64,000 nucleotides of DNA. Origin: Austwickia sp. (GTDB lineage Bacteria; Actinomycetota; Actinomycetes; Actinomycetales; Dermatophilaceae). Position 1 is the first letter of the stretch. Each line of letters opens with the position of its first letter. The notes below the pieces were generated by a model, which was given only the letters and a program-made list of their open reading frames with translations, had not been told where the DNA came from and did no database searches. The DNA is taken from assembly GCA_016699675.1 (NCBI GenBank), contig CP064985.1, forward strand, positions 806,001-870,000. Reading direction: 5' to 3'. A program made the translations under genes and the position numbers. Positions 8,801-16,780 of the stretch are shown in pieces.

Positions 8801-9627
8801 CCGCGCCGCGGGTCGGCCGCGTCGGCGGCCAGCGCGGCGACGACCTCGTCCATGCCGCGCGGGTCCGCGGCCAGCCCCAGCCGGCGGGCCAGCTCCAGCG
8901 GCCACGGCCGGGCCAGCCCCGCGCGGCGCAGCAACCCGTCGTCGTCCAGCACGGTCGTCGCGGGCCCGGTCTGGACGGCCCCGCCGACGACGACCGCGGC
9001 CTCGTCGGCCCAGGCCAGCGCCAGGTTCACGTCGTGGGTCGCCATGACGACCGTGGTCCCCCATCCCTCCAAGCGGCCGAGGGCACCCAGCAGCGCCGCC
9101 GAGCCCGCCGGGTCCAGTCCGGCCGTCGGCTCGTCGAGCAGCAAGACGGCCGGGCGCATGGCCACGGCCCCGGCGAGGGCGACGCGCTTGCGCTCGCCGT
9201 ACGACAGCTGGTGCGTCGGCCGCTCCGCGAGGTGCGCGGCGCCGACGAGGTCGAGCGCCTCGGCGACGCGGACGCGGACCTCGGGCTCGCTCAGCCCCAG
9301 ATGCAGCGGGCCGAACGAGACGTCCTGCGCCACGTCCGCAGAGAACAGCTGGTCGTCGGGGTCCTGGAGGACGAGCTGCACCTGGGCGCGATGCTTCCGC
9401 AGCCCGGCGCGGTCATGGCGTAGCGCGCCGCCGCCGTACCGGATCACCCCGCCGGCCGGACGGTGCGCCCCGGACAGGCACCGCAACAGCGTGGTCTTGC
9501 CGGATCCGTTGGCGCCGAGGACGGCGGTACGGCGCCCCGGGGCGAGGCTGAGCGAGGCATCCCGCAGCACCGGCGCCAACCCGGGATAGCCCGCGGTCAC
9601 GGCCTCCGCGGCGAGCAGCGGGATCAT
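8782..9627 (-). CDS. cbiO: Cobalt ECF transporter ATP-binding protein CbiO
   Basis: The 281-residue ABC ATPase that drives cobalt uptake through CbiMNQ. It shows Walker A LGANGSGKTTLL, a Q-loop in LVLQDPDDQLFS (typical of ECF ATPases), the ABC signature LSYGERKR, Walker B VLLLDEPTAGLDP and the switch His in ATHD. The ATG at 9627 overlaps the cbiQ stop (ATGA). It is the last gene of the riboswitch-controlled order cbiM-cbiN-cbiQ-cbiO. No key residue is missing. Confidence 0.93.
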   Translation of the reverse strand: MIPLLAAEAVTAGYPGLAPVLRDASLSLAPGRRTAVLGANGSGKTTLLRCLSGAHRPAGGVIRYGGGALRHDRAGLRKHRAQVQLVLQDPDDQLFSADVAQDVSFGPLHLGLSEPEVRVRVAEALDLVGAAHLAERPTHQLSYGERKRVALAGAVAMRPAVLLLDEPTAGLDPAGSAALLGALGRLEGWGTTVVMATHDVNLALAWADEAAVVVGGAVQTGPATTVLDDDGLLRRAGLARPWPLELARRLGLAADPRGMDEVVAALAADAADPRRGQEVGR

Positions 9628-10406
9628 GAGGCCAGCCCCGGCCACGGCGCCAGGCAGACCAGCCACACCCCGGCGACCGCCGCGAGGGCCGCCGCCTCGA
9701 ACCGCGCAGACCTGGGGCGGGTCACCCCGAGGGTGCGCAGGTCGTCCTCGTAGCCGCGCCCCGCGAGGCCGTCGGTCAGCCGCCGCGCCTGGGCCCACGC
9801 GCGCACCAGCACCGTCCCCGCGGTGGCGCCGGCCGCGCGGATCCGGTCCCGCGTGCCGCCCGCGCCGCCGAGCCGGGCCGCCTGCGCGGCGTGCGCGGCG
9901 ACCGCGACGTCGAGCAGCACGAACAGCAGCCGGTAGACGAGCGCGGCGATGTCCAGGCAGGCAGCCGGGACGCGCAGCCGCCGCGCCGCGGTGATCAGGT
10001 CCACCATCGGGGTGGTTGTCGCCAGGACCAGAACGGCCAGCGCCCCCGCCAGCCCGTGCACGACCAGTCCGGCGGCCCGGGCCGCCGATTCCGGCCCGAT
10101 CGACAGCGGGCCGGCAGCCCACCACGCCCCGGGGACCGGGTCCCCGACGGCGATCACCACCGACAGGGCACCGACGAGCACGAACACCAGCGGCGGCCCA
10201 GCCGCCTCTACCAGCAGCCGCGCCGGCACCCGGGCGGGTCCGAGCAGGCACCCCGCGGCGAGCAGCCCCACCAGCACGCCGCCCGGGAACGGCGGCGCGA
10301 ACAGGGCGGTGAGCACCAGGGCGAGGCTCAACAGCGCCTTGTCCGCGACGGGTCGACGCCGCCAGGGGCTGGTCCAGGCGGCGTCGTCCAGGGCGGTCAG
10401 GTGCAC
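9624..10406 (-). CDS. cbiQ: Cobalt ECF transporter membrane protein CbiQ
   Basis: The 260-residue T component of the cobalt ECF transporter. It couples ATP hydrolysis by CbiO to CbiM. Several hydrophobic helices are visible (for example ALLSLALVLTALFAPPF and PPLVFVLVGALSVVIAV). Two conserved Ala-Arg-Gly-type coupling regions are represented by AWAQARRLTDGLAGRGYED near residues 205-225. The GTG at 10406 lies 3 bp after the cbiN stop; the stop overlaps cbiO. Family and position agree. Confidence 0.88.
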   Translation of the reverse strand: MHLTALDDAAWTSPWRRRPVADKALLSLALVLTALFAPPFPGGVLVGLLAAGCLLGPARVPARLLVEAAGPPLVFVLVGALSVVIAVGDPVPGAWWAAGPLSIGPESAARAAGLVVHGLAGALAVLVLATTTPMVDLITAARRLRVPAACLDIAALVYRLLFVLLDVAVAAHAAQAARLGGAGGTRDRIRAAGATAGTVLVRAWAQARRLTDGLAGRGYEDDLRTLGVTRPRSARFEAAALAAVAGVWLVCLAPWPGLAS

Positions 10407-10409
10407 GCG

Positions 10410-10775
10410 TCAGACCCCGGAGCCGGTCGGCTCGCTCGCGGGCGAGCTTGCTCCCGAGTCGGCCTCGCGCTGGCCGCGGCGACGACCGTGCAGGCGGCCC
10501 ACGGCGTACCCGAACAGCCCCGCCCCCGCCGCCGCCTGCAGCGCGAACAGCCCGGACTCGATCTCGCCGCTGCCCGGGGCGAACAGGGGCTGGAACCAGG
10601 GCGTGACCCCGGCCTCCTCCAGCGTGGCCGAGGCCGTCGCGTCGGTGCCGGCGAAGGCCTCCCCCTCGCCGGAGGGCCGCGGGGCGAGGACCCAGCAGGC
10701 GACGAGCAGCACGACCGTCGCGAGGACGCACAGCGCGCTGATCCAGCGGCGCGGGGGCCGGGCGTGCTCAGACAT
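10410..10775 (-). CDS. cbiN: Cobalt transport protein CbiN
   Basis: A 121-residue accessory subunit needed by CbiM for cobalt transport. It has an N-terminal membrane helix (ISALCVLATVVLLVACWVLA), a short extracytoplasmic loop rich in Ala/Thr/Glu, the family stretch WFQPLFAPGSGEIESGLFAL, and a second helix with GAGLFGYAVG. The C-terminal tail is polar. The ATG at 10775 overlaps the end of cbiM by 8 bp. The two-helix layout and the GEIES motif are diagnostic. Confidence 0.9.
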   Translation of the reverse strand: MSEHARPPRRWISALCVLATVVLLVACWVLAPRPSGEGEAFAGTDATASATLEEAGVTPWFQPLFAPGSGEIESGLFALQAAAGAGLFGYAVGRLHGRRRGQREADSGASSPASEPTGSGV

Positions 10776-11475
10776 GGCTGGTCTCCTCGCGGGTCCGCCC
10801 GGACAGGCCGGACCGGCCCCTGGCCAGCGGGGTCCGCGCCAAGTCGCTGCCCGCGACACGGCGCAGGAAGCGGTAGACCACCACGCCGAGGAAGCCCTCG
10901 GCGAGGGCGAGCGGGATCTGGGTGAGGGCGAAGACCCCCAGGAACTTCGCGGCGGCGCCGGCGAGTCCGCTGGCCGGGTCCGGGTAGGCGATCGCCAGTT
11001 GGAGGGCGGTCACGACGTACGTCGAGAGGTCGGCCACGAACATCGCTGCGAACACGCCCGCCTCGGCGGGCAGCCGGAGAGACTGCAGGGCGCGGAACGC
11101 GGCGTACCCGGCCCAAGGCCCCGCGACGGCCATCGAGAAGACGTTGGCGCCGAGGGTGGTGAGGCCGCCGTGCGCGAGCAGGAGCGCCTGGAACAGCAGG
11201 ACGACCGTGCCGAGGAACGCCATCACCGGCGGTTTGAAGAGCACCGCCCCCAGCCCGGTCCCGGTGGGGTGCGAAGAGCTTCCCGTCGCCGACGGCAGCT
11301 TGATCGCGGACAGGACCAGCGTGAAGGCGCCCGCCGCGGCGAGCAGTAACCGGTTCTCCGGGTCCGCGCGGGCCTCACGGGCCGCGGCGCGGGCGCCGTG
11401 GACGACGAACGGGGTAGCCGCCGCGAACCAGAGCGCGCAGTGCGCAGGCGGGAGGAATCCTTCGGCGATGTGCAT
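10768..11475 (-). CDS. cbiM: Cobalt ECF transporter substrate-binding protein CbiM
   Basis: The 235-residue S component, which binds Co2+. The mature-type N-terminus MHIAEGFLPPAHC is the metal-binding signature: the N-terminal amine and His2 are ligands in characterised members. The start at 11475 is therefore firm and sits after a GGAG ribosome site. Further family motifs are KLPSATGSSSHPTGTGLGA and NVFSMAVAGPWAGY. Six or seven hydrophobic helices follow. It is the first gene of cbiMNQO and is preceded by a cobalamin riboswitch on the same strand, so B12 should repress it. Confidence 0.94.
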   Translation of the reverse strand: MHIAEGFLPPAHCALWFAAATPFVVHGARAAAREARADPENRLLLAAAGAFTLVLSAIKLPSATGSSSHPTGTGLGAVLFKPPVMAFLGTVVLLFQALLLAHGGLTTLGANVFSMAVAGPWAGYAAFRALQSLRLPAEAGVFAAMFVADLSTYVVTALQLAIAYPDPASGLAGAAAKFLGVFALTQIPLALAEGFLGVVVYRFLRRVAGSDLARTPLARGRSGLSGRTREETSHV

Positions 11476-11517
11476 CGGCACTCCTTGCTCGAGATGACGC
11501 GTCTCGATCGACAGGCC

Positions 11518-11646
11518 CGCGGAGGTGGAGTTCCTGACTTCCGGCGCTCGGGGCATGGCCCGGGCGTCGTACACAGTGGCGCGACCGTGCCGGCTCTTCC
11601 CGGCTTCCTCGGGCCCCCGCGGGGTGGTGCGCCCATCCTGGCACAG
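11518..11646 (-). promoter_or_regulatory. Cobalamin riboswitch upstream of cbiMNQO
   Basis: Read on the minus strand, the leader contains the B12-box core CGCGCCACTGT (around 11576-11585), preceded by GAAGCCGGGAAGAGCCGGC, which matches the conserved paired region of cobalamin riboswitches, and followed by GCCGGAAGTCAGGAACTCC near 11524-11545. The 3' piece CAGGAACTCCACCT is shared exactly with the second element at 19768-19926. Boundaries are approximate. The GGAG ribosome site of cbiM lies about 40 bases past the conserved 3' box, so translational control is possible. Confidence 0.85.
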
Positions 11647-11770
11647 GGGCGCTCCGCGAATCCGCAGACCAACGTCCCGACTCGAGCGGATCGTCGCGCG
11701 ACGGCGCTACCGTGGGCCCGCACGCCGAAGCGCCGCGCGCGATTCGGGAGACGAGCCGAGGAGGAGTCCG

Positions 11771-12451
11771 ATGGGCGGCGAGACGGCGGGTACGGCGGAA
11801 ACGGCGGCCGGCACCGACGGGTACGAGTACCGCAAGTCCGGCGCGGACATTTACACCGAGTCGTTCCGGATCATCCGCGCCGAGGCGGATCTGAGCCGGT
11901 TCCCGGCCGACGTCGAGCGGGTCGTCGTGCGCATGTGCCACGCGGCCGGGGACGTGACGATCGCCGACGAGGTGGAGTTCAGCCCGCACGTGGTGGCGGC
12001 CGCGGAGGCCGCCCTGGCCGGGGGCGCCCCGATCCTGTGCGACTCGACGATGGTCGCGACGGGCATCATCCGCGCCCGGCTGCCGCGCGCCAACGACGTG
12101 GTCTGCCTCCTGCCGGAGCCCGGGCTGGCCGACCTCGCCCGCGAGCGAGGCACCACGAAGACGGCGGCCGCCGTGGAGCTGTGGGCGGAACGCGGGCTTC
12201 TGGCCGGGGCGGTCGTCGCGATCGGGAATGCGCCGACGGCGCTGTTCCGGCTGTTGGAGCTGGTGGCGGCGGGATCCGACCGCCCAGCCGCGGTGTTCGG
12301 GATCCCGGTGGGCTTCGTCGGGGCGGCCGAATCCAAGCAGGCCCTGGTGGACAGCGGGTTGGGCCTGGACTACCTCGTCGTCCGCGGCCGGCGGGGCGGT
12401 TCCGCCGTGACGGTTGCCGCCGTGAACGCGACCGCCTCGGCGGCCGAGTGA
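11771..12451 (+). CDS. cobH: Precorrin-8X methylmutase CobH/CbiC
   Basis: A 226-residue enzyme that moves the C11 methyl to C12, giving hydrogenobyrinate or its cobalt form. The family His lies in VRMCHAAGDVTIADEVEFSP; SKTGA-type substrate stretches are represented by ILCDSTMVATGI and AIGNAPTALFRLLEL. The ATG at 11771 follows a clear GAGGAG ribosome site. It is divergent from the riboswitch and cbiM and overlaps cbiD by 4 bp (GTGA). Length is normal. Confidence 0.92.
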   Translation: MGGETAGTAETAAGTDGYEYRKSGADIYTESFRIIRAEADLSRFPADVERVVVRMCHAAGDVTIADEVEFSPHVVAAAEAALAGGAPILCDSTMVATGIIRARLPRANDVVCLLPEPGLADLARERGTTKTAAAVELWAERGLLAGAVVAIGNAPTALFRLLELVAAGSDRPAAVFGIPVGFVGAAESKQALVDSGLGLDYLVVRGRRGGSAVTVAAVNATASAAE

Positions 12452-13521
12452 GCGGTGGTCGGGCCGGCCAACTCTCGGCGTCCGGCCTGCGCCCGGGGTG
12501 GACGACCGGGGCGTGTGCCGTGGCGGCGTCCCGGGCGGCGTTCGTCGCGCTGCGCACCGGGGCGTTTCCCGATCCGGTTCGCGTCGAACTTCCGGGCGGA
12601 TCTCCCGAATTCGCTTTAACCGCAAGCGAATTCCGGGACGGTGCGGCGATGGTCGCGGTCACCAAAGACGCCGGGGACGATCCGGACGTGACGCACGGAG
12701 CGGTGGTCCGCGCGTGGCTGAGCCCGGGTGCGCCGGGCTCGGGAATCACGTACGCCGCGGGCCCCGGCGTCGGCACCGTCACCCTCCCGGGACTGCCCCT
12801 GGCCGTCGGCGAGCCGGCCATCAACCCGATGCCTCGCCGGATGATCGAGGACAACCTGCGCGCAGCGGCCGCGCTCGACGGGCTTGACGTGACCGATGTG
12901 CTCGTCCGGATCGGCATCGACCGCGGCGAAGACATCGCCCGGCACACCCTCAACCCCCGCCTCGGCATCATCGGCGGCCTGTCCGTGCTGGGCACGACGG
13001 GCGTCGTCGTGCCGTACTCGTGTTCGGCCTGGATCGACAGCATCCGCCGCGGGGTCGACGTCGCCCGGGCGGCGGGGCTGCGGCACGTGGCGGGCTGCAC
13101 GGGCTCGACGTCGGAGCGCGTGGCGCGCGAGGTGCACGCCCTGCCCGACCTGGCCCTGCTGGACATGGGGGATTTCGTCGGGGCCGTGCTGAAGTACCTG
13201 CGGGATCGGCCGGTCGAGCGGCTCACGATCTGCGGAGGGTTCGCGAAGCTGAGCAAGCTGGCGGACGGCCACCTGGACCTGCATTCCGGCCGCTCCAGCG
13301 TCGACGTCGGCTACCTGGCGCGTCTCGCCGGGCTCCCCGCGATCGGCGAGGCCACGACGGCCTTGGGCGCGCTCCAGGTCGCCACCGCGCACGGCGTACC
13401 CCTCGGCGACCTCGTCGCCGCCGCGGCCCGCGACGAGGCGCTGCGCGTCCTCGGCGGGGCGCACGTGGACGTCGACGTGATCTGCATCGACCGCGCGGGG
13501 ACGATCGTCGGCCGCGCCTGA
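12448..13521 (+). CDS. cbiD: Cobalt-precorrin-5B C1-methyltransferase CbiD
   Basis: A 357-residue enzyme of the cobalt-early pathway; it methylates C1 during ring contraction. Family signatures are GWTTGACAVAASRAA near the N-terminus, INPMPRRMI, and VPYSCSAWIDSIRRGVDVAR in the middle. CbiD is absent from the aerobic CobG/CobF route, so it marks the oxygen-independent branch here, together with cbiG and cbiX. The GTG at 12448 overlaps the cobH stop. A short GC-rich gap separates its end from the convergent cbiX gene. Confidence 0.93.
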   Translation: MSGGRAGQLSASGLRPGWTTGACAVAASRAAFVALRTGAFPDPVRVELPGGSPEFALTASEFRDGAAMVAVTKDAGDDPDVTHGAVVRAWLSPGAPGSGITYAAGPGVGTVTLPGLPLAVGEPAINPMPRRMIEDNLRAAAALDGLDVTDVLVRIGIDRGEDIARHTLNPRLGIIGGLSVLGTTGVVVPYSCSAWIDSIRRGVDVARAAGLRHVAGCTGSTSERVAREVHALPDLALLDMGDFVGAVLKYLRDRPVERLTICGGFAKLSKLADGHLDLHSGRSSVDVGYLARLAGLPAIGEATTALGALQVATAHGVPLGDLVAAAARDEALRVLGGAHVDVDVICIDRAGTIVGRA

Positions 13522-13543
13522 GTCGTCCGCGTCGGCCGGTCCC

Positions 13544-13576
13544 GCCCGTCCCGCCCGTCGCGGGCGGTCGGGCCGG
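13544..13576. terminator. Possible bidirectional terminator between cbiD and cbiX
   Basis: In the gap between the convergent genes a 7-bp perfect stem, ccgcccg (13551-13557) with cgggcgg (13561-13567) around a 3-base loop, sits inside GC-rich flanks that may extend the pairing. There is no T-tract. It could stop both operons, but the evidence is weak. Confidence 0.3.
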
Positions 13577-13620
13577 TCATTGTCGTGTCGCTGTCGTGAG
13601 TCGTCGCGCCAATCGTCTCG

Positions 13621-14976
13621 TCAGTCGTGCAGCACCTGCAGCAGGGCGTCCCGCACCCGCACCGAGCGCCGCGGGTCGCGGTCGCCGACCACCGCGACGG
13701 TCAGGCCCGCGGCGCGTTCGACCGCGGGCGTGTACGCCGTGCCGAGCCGCGCCGCGTCGGCCCGCACGCAGAACACCCGGGCCGCCTCCGCCTCGGCCGC
13801 CACCCGCGCGTTGACCTCCGGGTCGTTCGTGCAGGCCAGCACGTACCACGCCGAGCCCACGTCGCCGTCGGCGTACGGCCTTTGCTCCCAGGCGATCTCG
13901 GCGCCCGATCGGACCAACCCGCGCAGCCGCACGCTCAGCGTCGGCGAGATCAGCCGGACCCGCGCGCCCGACTCCAGCAGCCGCGGCACCCGCCGGTCGG
14001 CGACGTGGCCGGCGCCGACGACGAGCACCTCGCGCCCCGCGAGGCGCAGCCCCGACAGGTAGACCGGCGCGCCGTCCTCTCCCGCGCCCGCCCCCTCCGT
14101 CGCGCTGATCCCCCCGGGCTCGGCCGACCCGGCCGTCCCCCCCAACACGCGAGCGGCAGCGGACCCTGCGCCCGGCGCCAGGTCGTCCGCGGACTCGCGG
14201 TACCGGTCGGCGACGACGGCCGCGAGCTCGTCGCAGTCGCCGATGACGTCGGCGACGGCCACCTCGACCTCGGGGTGGGTCGCCGCCCACGCCTGGGCCT
14301 GCTCGCGCATCCAGGTCCGCAGCAGTCCGGGCAGCAGGAAGTTCGGGGCCACGACGATCCGACGATGCCCCAGCGTCGCGAGCCGGCCCAGCGCCTCGGG
14401 CAGCGAGGGCCTGCTCACCTGGATGAACGCCGCCTCCACCGCGGCACCCGTCCGCTCCGCGAACAGCCGCGCGAGGCGGGCGTGATCGGCATTCGCCTCG
14501 GGCACCTTCGCGCCGCGGCCGAGGAAGACCACCCCGACGTCGCGCAGCGGCCAGTCCCCCGCAGCCGCGGCGGCAGCGGCCGCGCGGGCGTGAACTGCAG
14601 CAAGCAGGCGCGGGTCGGCCCCGAGCGGCCGGGTATAGCGCACCCGGGTCAGCAGCGCCGGGCCGTCGAGGCCGGCCGCGATGGCCTCCGGGATGTCCTC
14701 GCGCACATGGGTGCCCGTACCCAGCATCAGCGGCACGACCACCGCTTGATCGGCGCCCCCCGCGAACGCCGCCCGCACCGCATCGGCAATCGGCGGCTCG
14801 ACGAGCTCGACGTACCCCTCGTGCACCGCCACGCCCGGCAGCAGGCCGCGCACCCGGTCGATCAGCGCGCGGCAGGCCGCCACCCCGTCGCGGTCCCGCG
14901 TGCCGTGCGCGGCGACCACGCAGGCGGGGACCCCCGGCAGGGGCTCAGGCCCGGGCTGCGTCGGCATGTTCGTCAT
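13621..14976 (-). CDS. cbiX: CbiX-type chelatase fused to precorrin-2 dehydrogenase
   Basis: A 451-residue fusion. The N-terminal part (to about residue 260) is a long CbiX/sirohydrochlorin chelatase with two half-domains: VVAAHGTRDRDG carries the metal-inserting His, and VVFLGRGAKVPEANADHARL is the usual second-half signature. The C-terminal part, from about residue 300, is a SirC/Met8-like NAD-dependent precorrin-2 dehydrogenase with GAGHVADRRVPRLLESGA. Between them lies an Ala/Gly/Glu-rich linker. Together they oxidise precorrin-2 to sirohydrochlorin and insert cobalt (or iron for siroheme). The ATG at 14976 overlaps the upstream gene by 32 bp; a second ATG at 14967 is also possible. It is the last gene of the cobI operon. 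Confidence 0.87.
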   Translation of the reverse strand: MTNMPTQPGPEPLPGVPACVVAAHGTRDRDGVAACRALIDRVRGLLPGVAVHEGYVELVEPPIADAVRAAFAGGADQAVVVPLMLGTGTHVREDIPEAIAAGLDGPALLTRVRYTRPLGADPRLLAAVHARAAAAAAAAGDWPLRDVGVVFLGRGAKVPEANADHARLARLFAERTGAAVEAAFIQVSRPSLPEALGRLATLGHRRIVVAPNFLLPGLLRTWMREQAQAWAATHPEVEVAVADVIGDCDELAAVVADRYRESADDLAPGAGSAAARVLGGTAGSAEPGGISATEGAGAGEDGAPVYLSGLRLAGREVLVVGAGHVADRRVPRLLESGARVRLISPTLSVRLRGLVRSGAEIAWEQRPYADGDVGSAWYVLACTNDPEVNARVAAEAEAARVFCVRADAARLGTAYTPAVERAAGLTVAVVGDRDPRRSVRVRDALLQVLHD

Positions 14977-16780
14977 GCTCGTCCCCCATCCAGGTGTAGT
15001 CGCGCGGGGTCACGACGTACGGCGGGCGCCCCTCGCTGGGCACGAACGTCGTACTGCTCGAACCGATGATCACCAGCGAATTCATGTCCACCACCGCCGG
15101 GTCGAAGTCGGCCAGCGTGGCCAACACGACGCCCTGGCGGCGGCGCTCCGCCTGCATCACCACCCCCACCGGGGTCTGCGGCGGCCGGTGCCCGGCGAAG
15201 AGCTCGAGCGCCCGCGGCAGCTGCCAGGTCCGGGTCCGGCTGCTCGGGTTGTACAGGACCGTCACCAGGTCACCCTCGGCCGCCGCGACGAGGCGCCGCT
15301 CGATGGCCTCCCACGTCGTGTGCAGGTCGGACAGTGAGATCGTCGCGTGGTCGTGGCCGAGCGGGGCGCCGAGGATCGCCGACGCGGCGAGGCTCGCGGT
15401 GACCCCGGGGACGATCACGACGTCGACGCCGTCGGTGCCGTACTCCAGCACCGGGCTAGCCATTGCATAGATCGCGGGGTCTCCCCCGCAGACCAGCGCC
15501 ACCCCGTCACCGCGGCGGGCCCGCGCCACGGCCTTGGCGATCCGGTCGTGCTCGGAGCCCATCGTGCTCGCCTCGACCTCGGCCCCGGGGCGGGCCAGAT
15601 CGCGGATCTGGCGCACGTAGGGTCCGTAGCCCACCACATAGCGCGCCTCCTGGATGGCCCGCACCGCCCGCGGCGTGAGCAGGTCCCGCGCGCCCGGGCC
15701 GAGCCCGACCACCGACAGCCGACCGCGGGCGGGCAGCCGACCTATCGCACAGGTCGCGTCGGTGGACTTGCGCTTCGGCACGACGAGGACGCCACCGCGC
15801 GCGAGCACCGACGCCTCGGCCACGCTGGGACTCCCGACGAAACCGGCCACGCGCTCGCTGGGGGTCGGGACGTCCAGTTCGGCCAGCGTTTGGGCCGGGA
15901 AGGGCAGCAGGTGCAGGCCCAGCCGCGCGGCGAGCTGCAGCAGGCCGATCTCGCCGGCCTTGGCGTCGATCGTCGACAGCGCGGCGATCGATTCCTCGGC
16001 GAGGCCGGCTTCCGCCAGCGTGGCCCGCAGCAGCTCGTGGAGATGGTCGACGTCGGTGCCCGAGTTGCAGCCCATCCCGACGACGAGGCTGCGCGGCTGC
16101 AGTACCACGGTCGGTAGCTCCGACTCGGCGAGGACGGCGGCGCTGGCCCGGTCGGTCACGACGATCCGCGCGGCCGGCGCCCGCTCCCCAACGCTCTCGT
16201 CAACGGCGTCGGCGGTCTCGGCTTGGTCGGCGGCGGCGGCGGGGCCCTCGGCCACGTTGTCCGGGAGCGGCGGCAGCGGGCAACGGTACTCGCGGACCAG
16301 CCGCACCGGTCGCCCGTCGAGCAGCGCCCGGGTCGTGCCGGCGACGTCGCCGCGGTACGGCCAGCCGAGCGTGTCCAGCGCCGGGACGCCGAGCGAGTCG
16401 GTCGCCGTCGTGACCACGGCGGTTGCGCCGGTCGCCTCCGCGACGCGGCGGGCCAGGTCGTTCGCGCCGCCGGCGTGCCCGCCGACGAGCGGTACGGCGA
16501 AGCGGGCGGCCTCGTCGAGCACGACGACGCCGGGATCGACCTTCTTGCCCGCCAGCAGCGGCGCGATGATCCGGGTGGTCGCCCCGAGCGCGAGGTGGCT
16601 GACGATGAGGTCGCACTCCGCCCACGCGCGGGGCAGGTTCTCGGCGGCGGGCCCGGCGTAGATCGTGGTCCCGCCGAGCGCCTCGTCGAGGTGGTCTGCT
16701 CGGCGCCGGGCGGCGGGGCTCGACCCGACCACCTGGCCGATGCGCTCGGTCGGGGTGGCTACTCCGGTCGTCGTCGTCAC
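14945..16780 (-). CDS. cobJ: CbiG-CobJ fusion (precorrin-5A hydrolase / C17-methyltransferase)
   Basis: A 611-residue bifunctional protein. The first half is CbiG, which opens the delta-lactone and removes the two-carbon unit of cobalt-precorrin-5A: LVGGHAGGANDLARRVAEATG, TATDSLGVPALD and the C-terminal CbiG part VVGMGCNSGTDVDHLHELL. The second half, from about residue 355, is CobJ/CbiH, the ring-contracting C17-methyltransferase, with VVGLGPGARDLLTPRAVRAI, GGDPAIYAMA and VPGVTASLAASAILGAPL. Fusing these consecutive steps is known in actinobacteria. A polar linker lies near residues 170-190. GTG at 16780 overlaps the cbiE stop (GTGA). Confidence 0.9.
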   Translation of the reverse strand: MTTTTGVATPTERIGQVVGSSPAARRRADHLDEALGGTTIYAGPAAENLPRAWAECDLIVSHLALGATTRIIAPLLAGKKVDPGVVVLDEAARFAVPLVGGHAGGANDLARRVAEATGATAVVTTATDSLGVPALDTLGWPYRGDVAGTTRALLDGRPVRLVREYRCPLPPLPDNVAEGPAAAADQAETADAVDESVGERAPAARIVVTDRASAAVLAESELPTVVLQPRSLVVGMGCNSGTDVDHLHELLRATLAEAGLAEESIAALSTIDAKAGEIGLLQLAARLGLHLLPFPAQTLAELDVPTPSERVAGFVGSPSVAEASVLARGGVLVVPKRKSTDATCAIGRLPARGRLSVVGLGPGARDLLTPRAVRAIQEARYVVGYGPYVRQIRDLARPGAEVEASTMGSEHDRIAKAVARARRGDGVALVCGGDPAIYAMASPVLEYGTDGVDVVIVPGVTASLAASAILGAPLGHDHATISLSDLHTTWEAIERRLVAAAEGDLVTVLYNPSSRTRTWQLPRALELFAGHRPPQTPVGVVMQAERRRQGVVLATLADFDPAVVDMNSLVIIGSSSTTFVPSEGRPPYVVTPRDYTWMGDEHDEHADAARA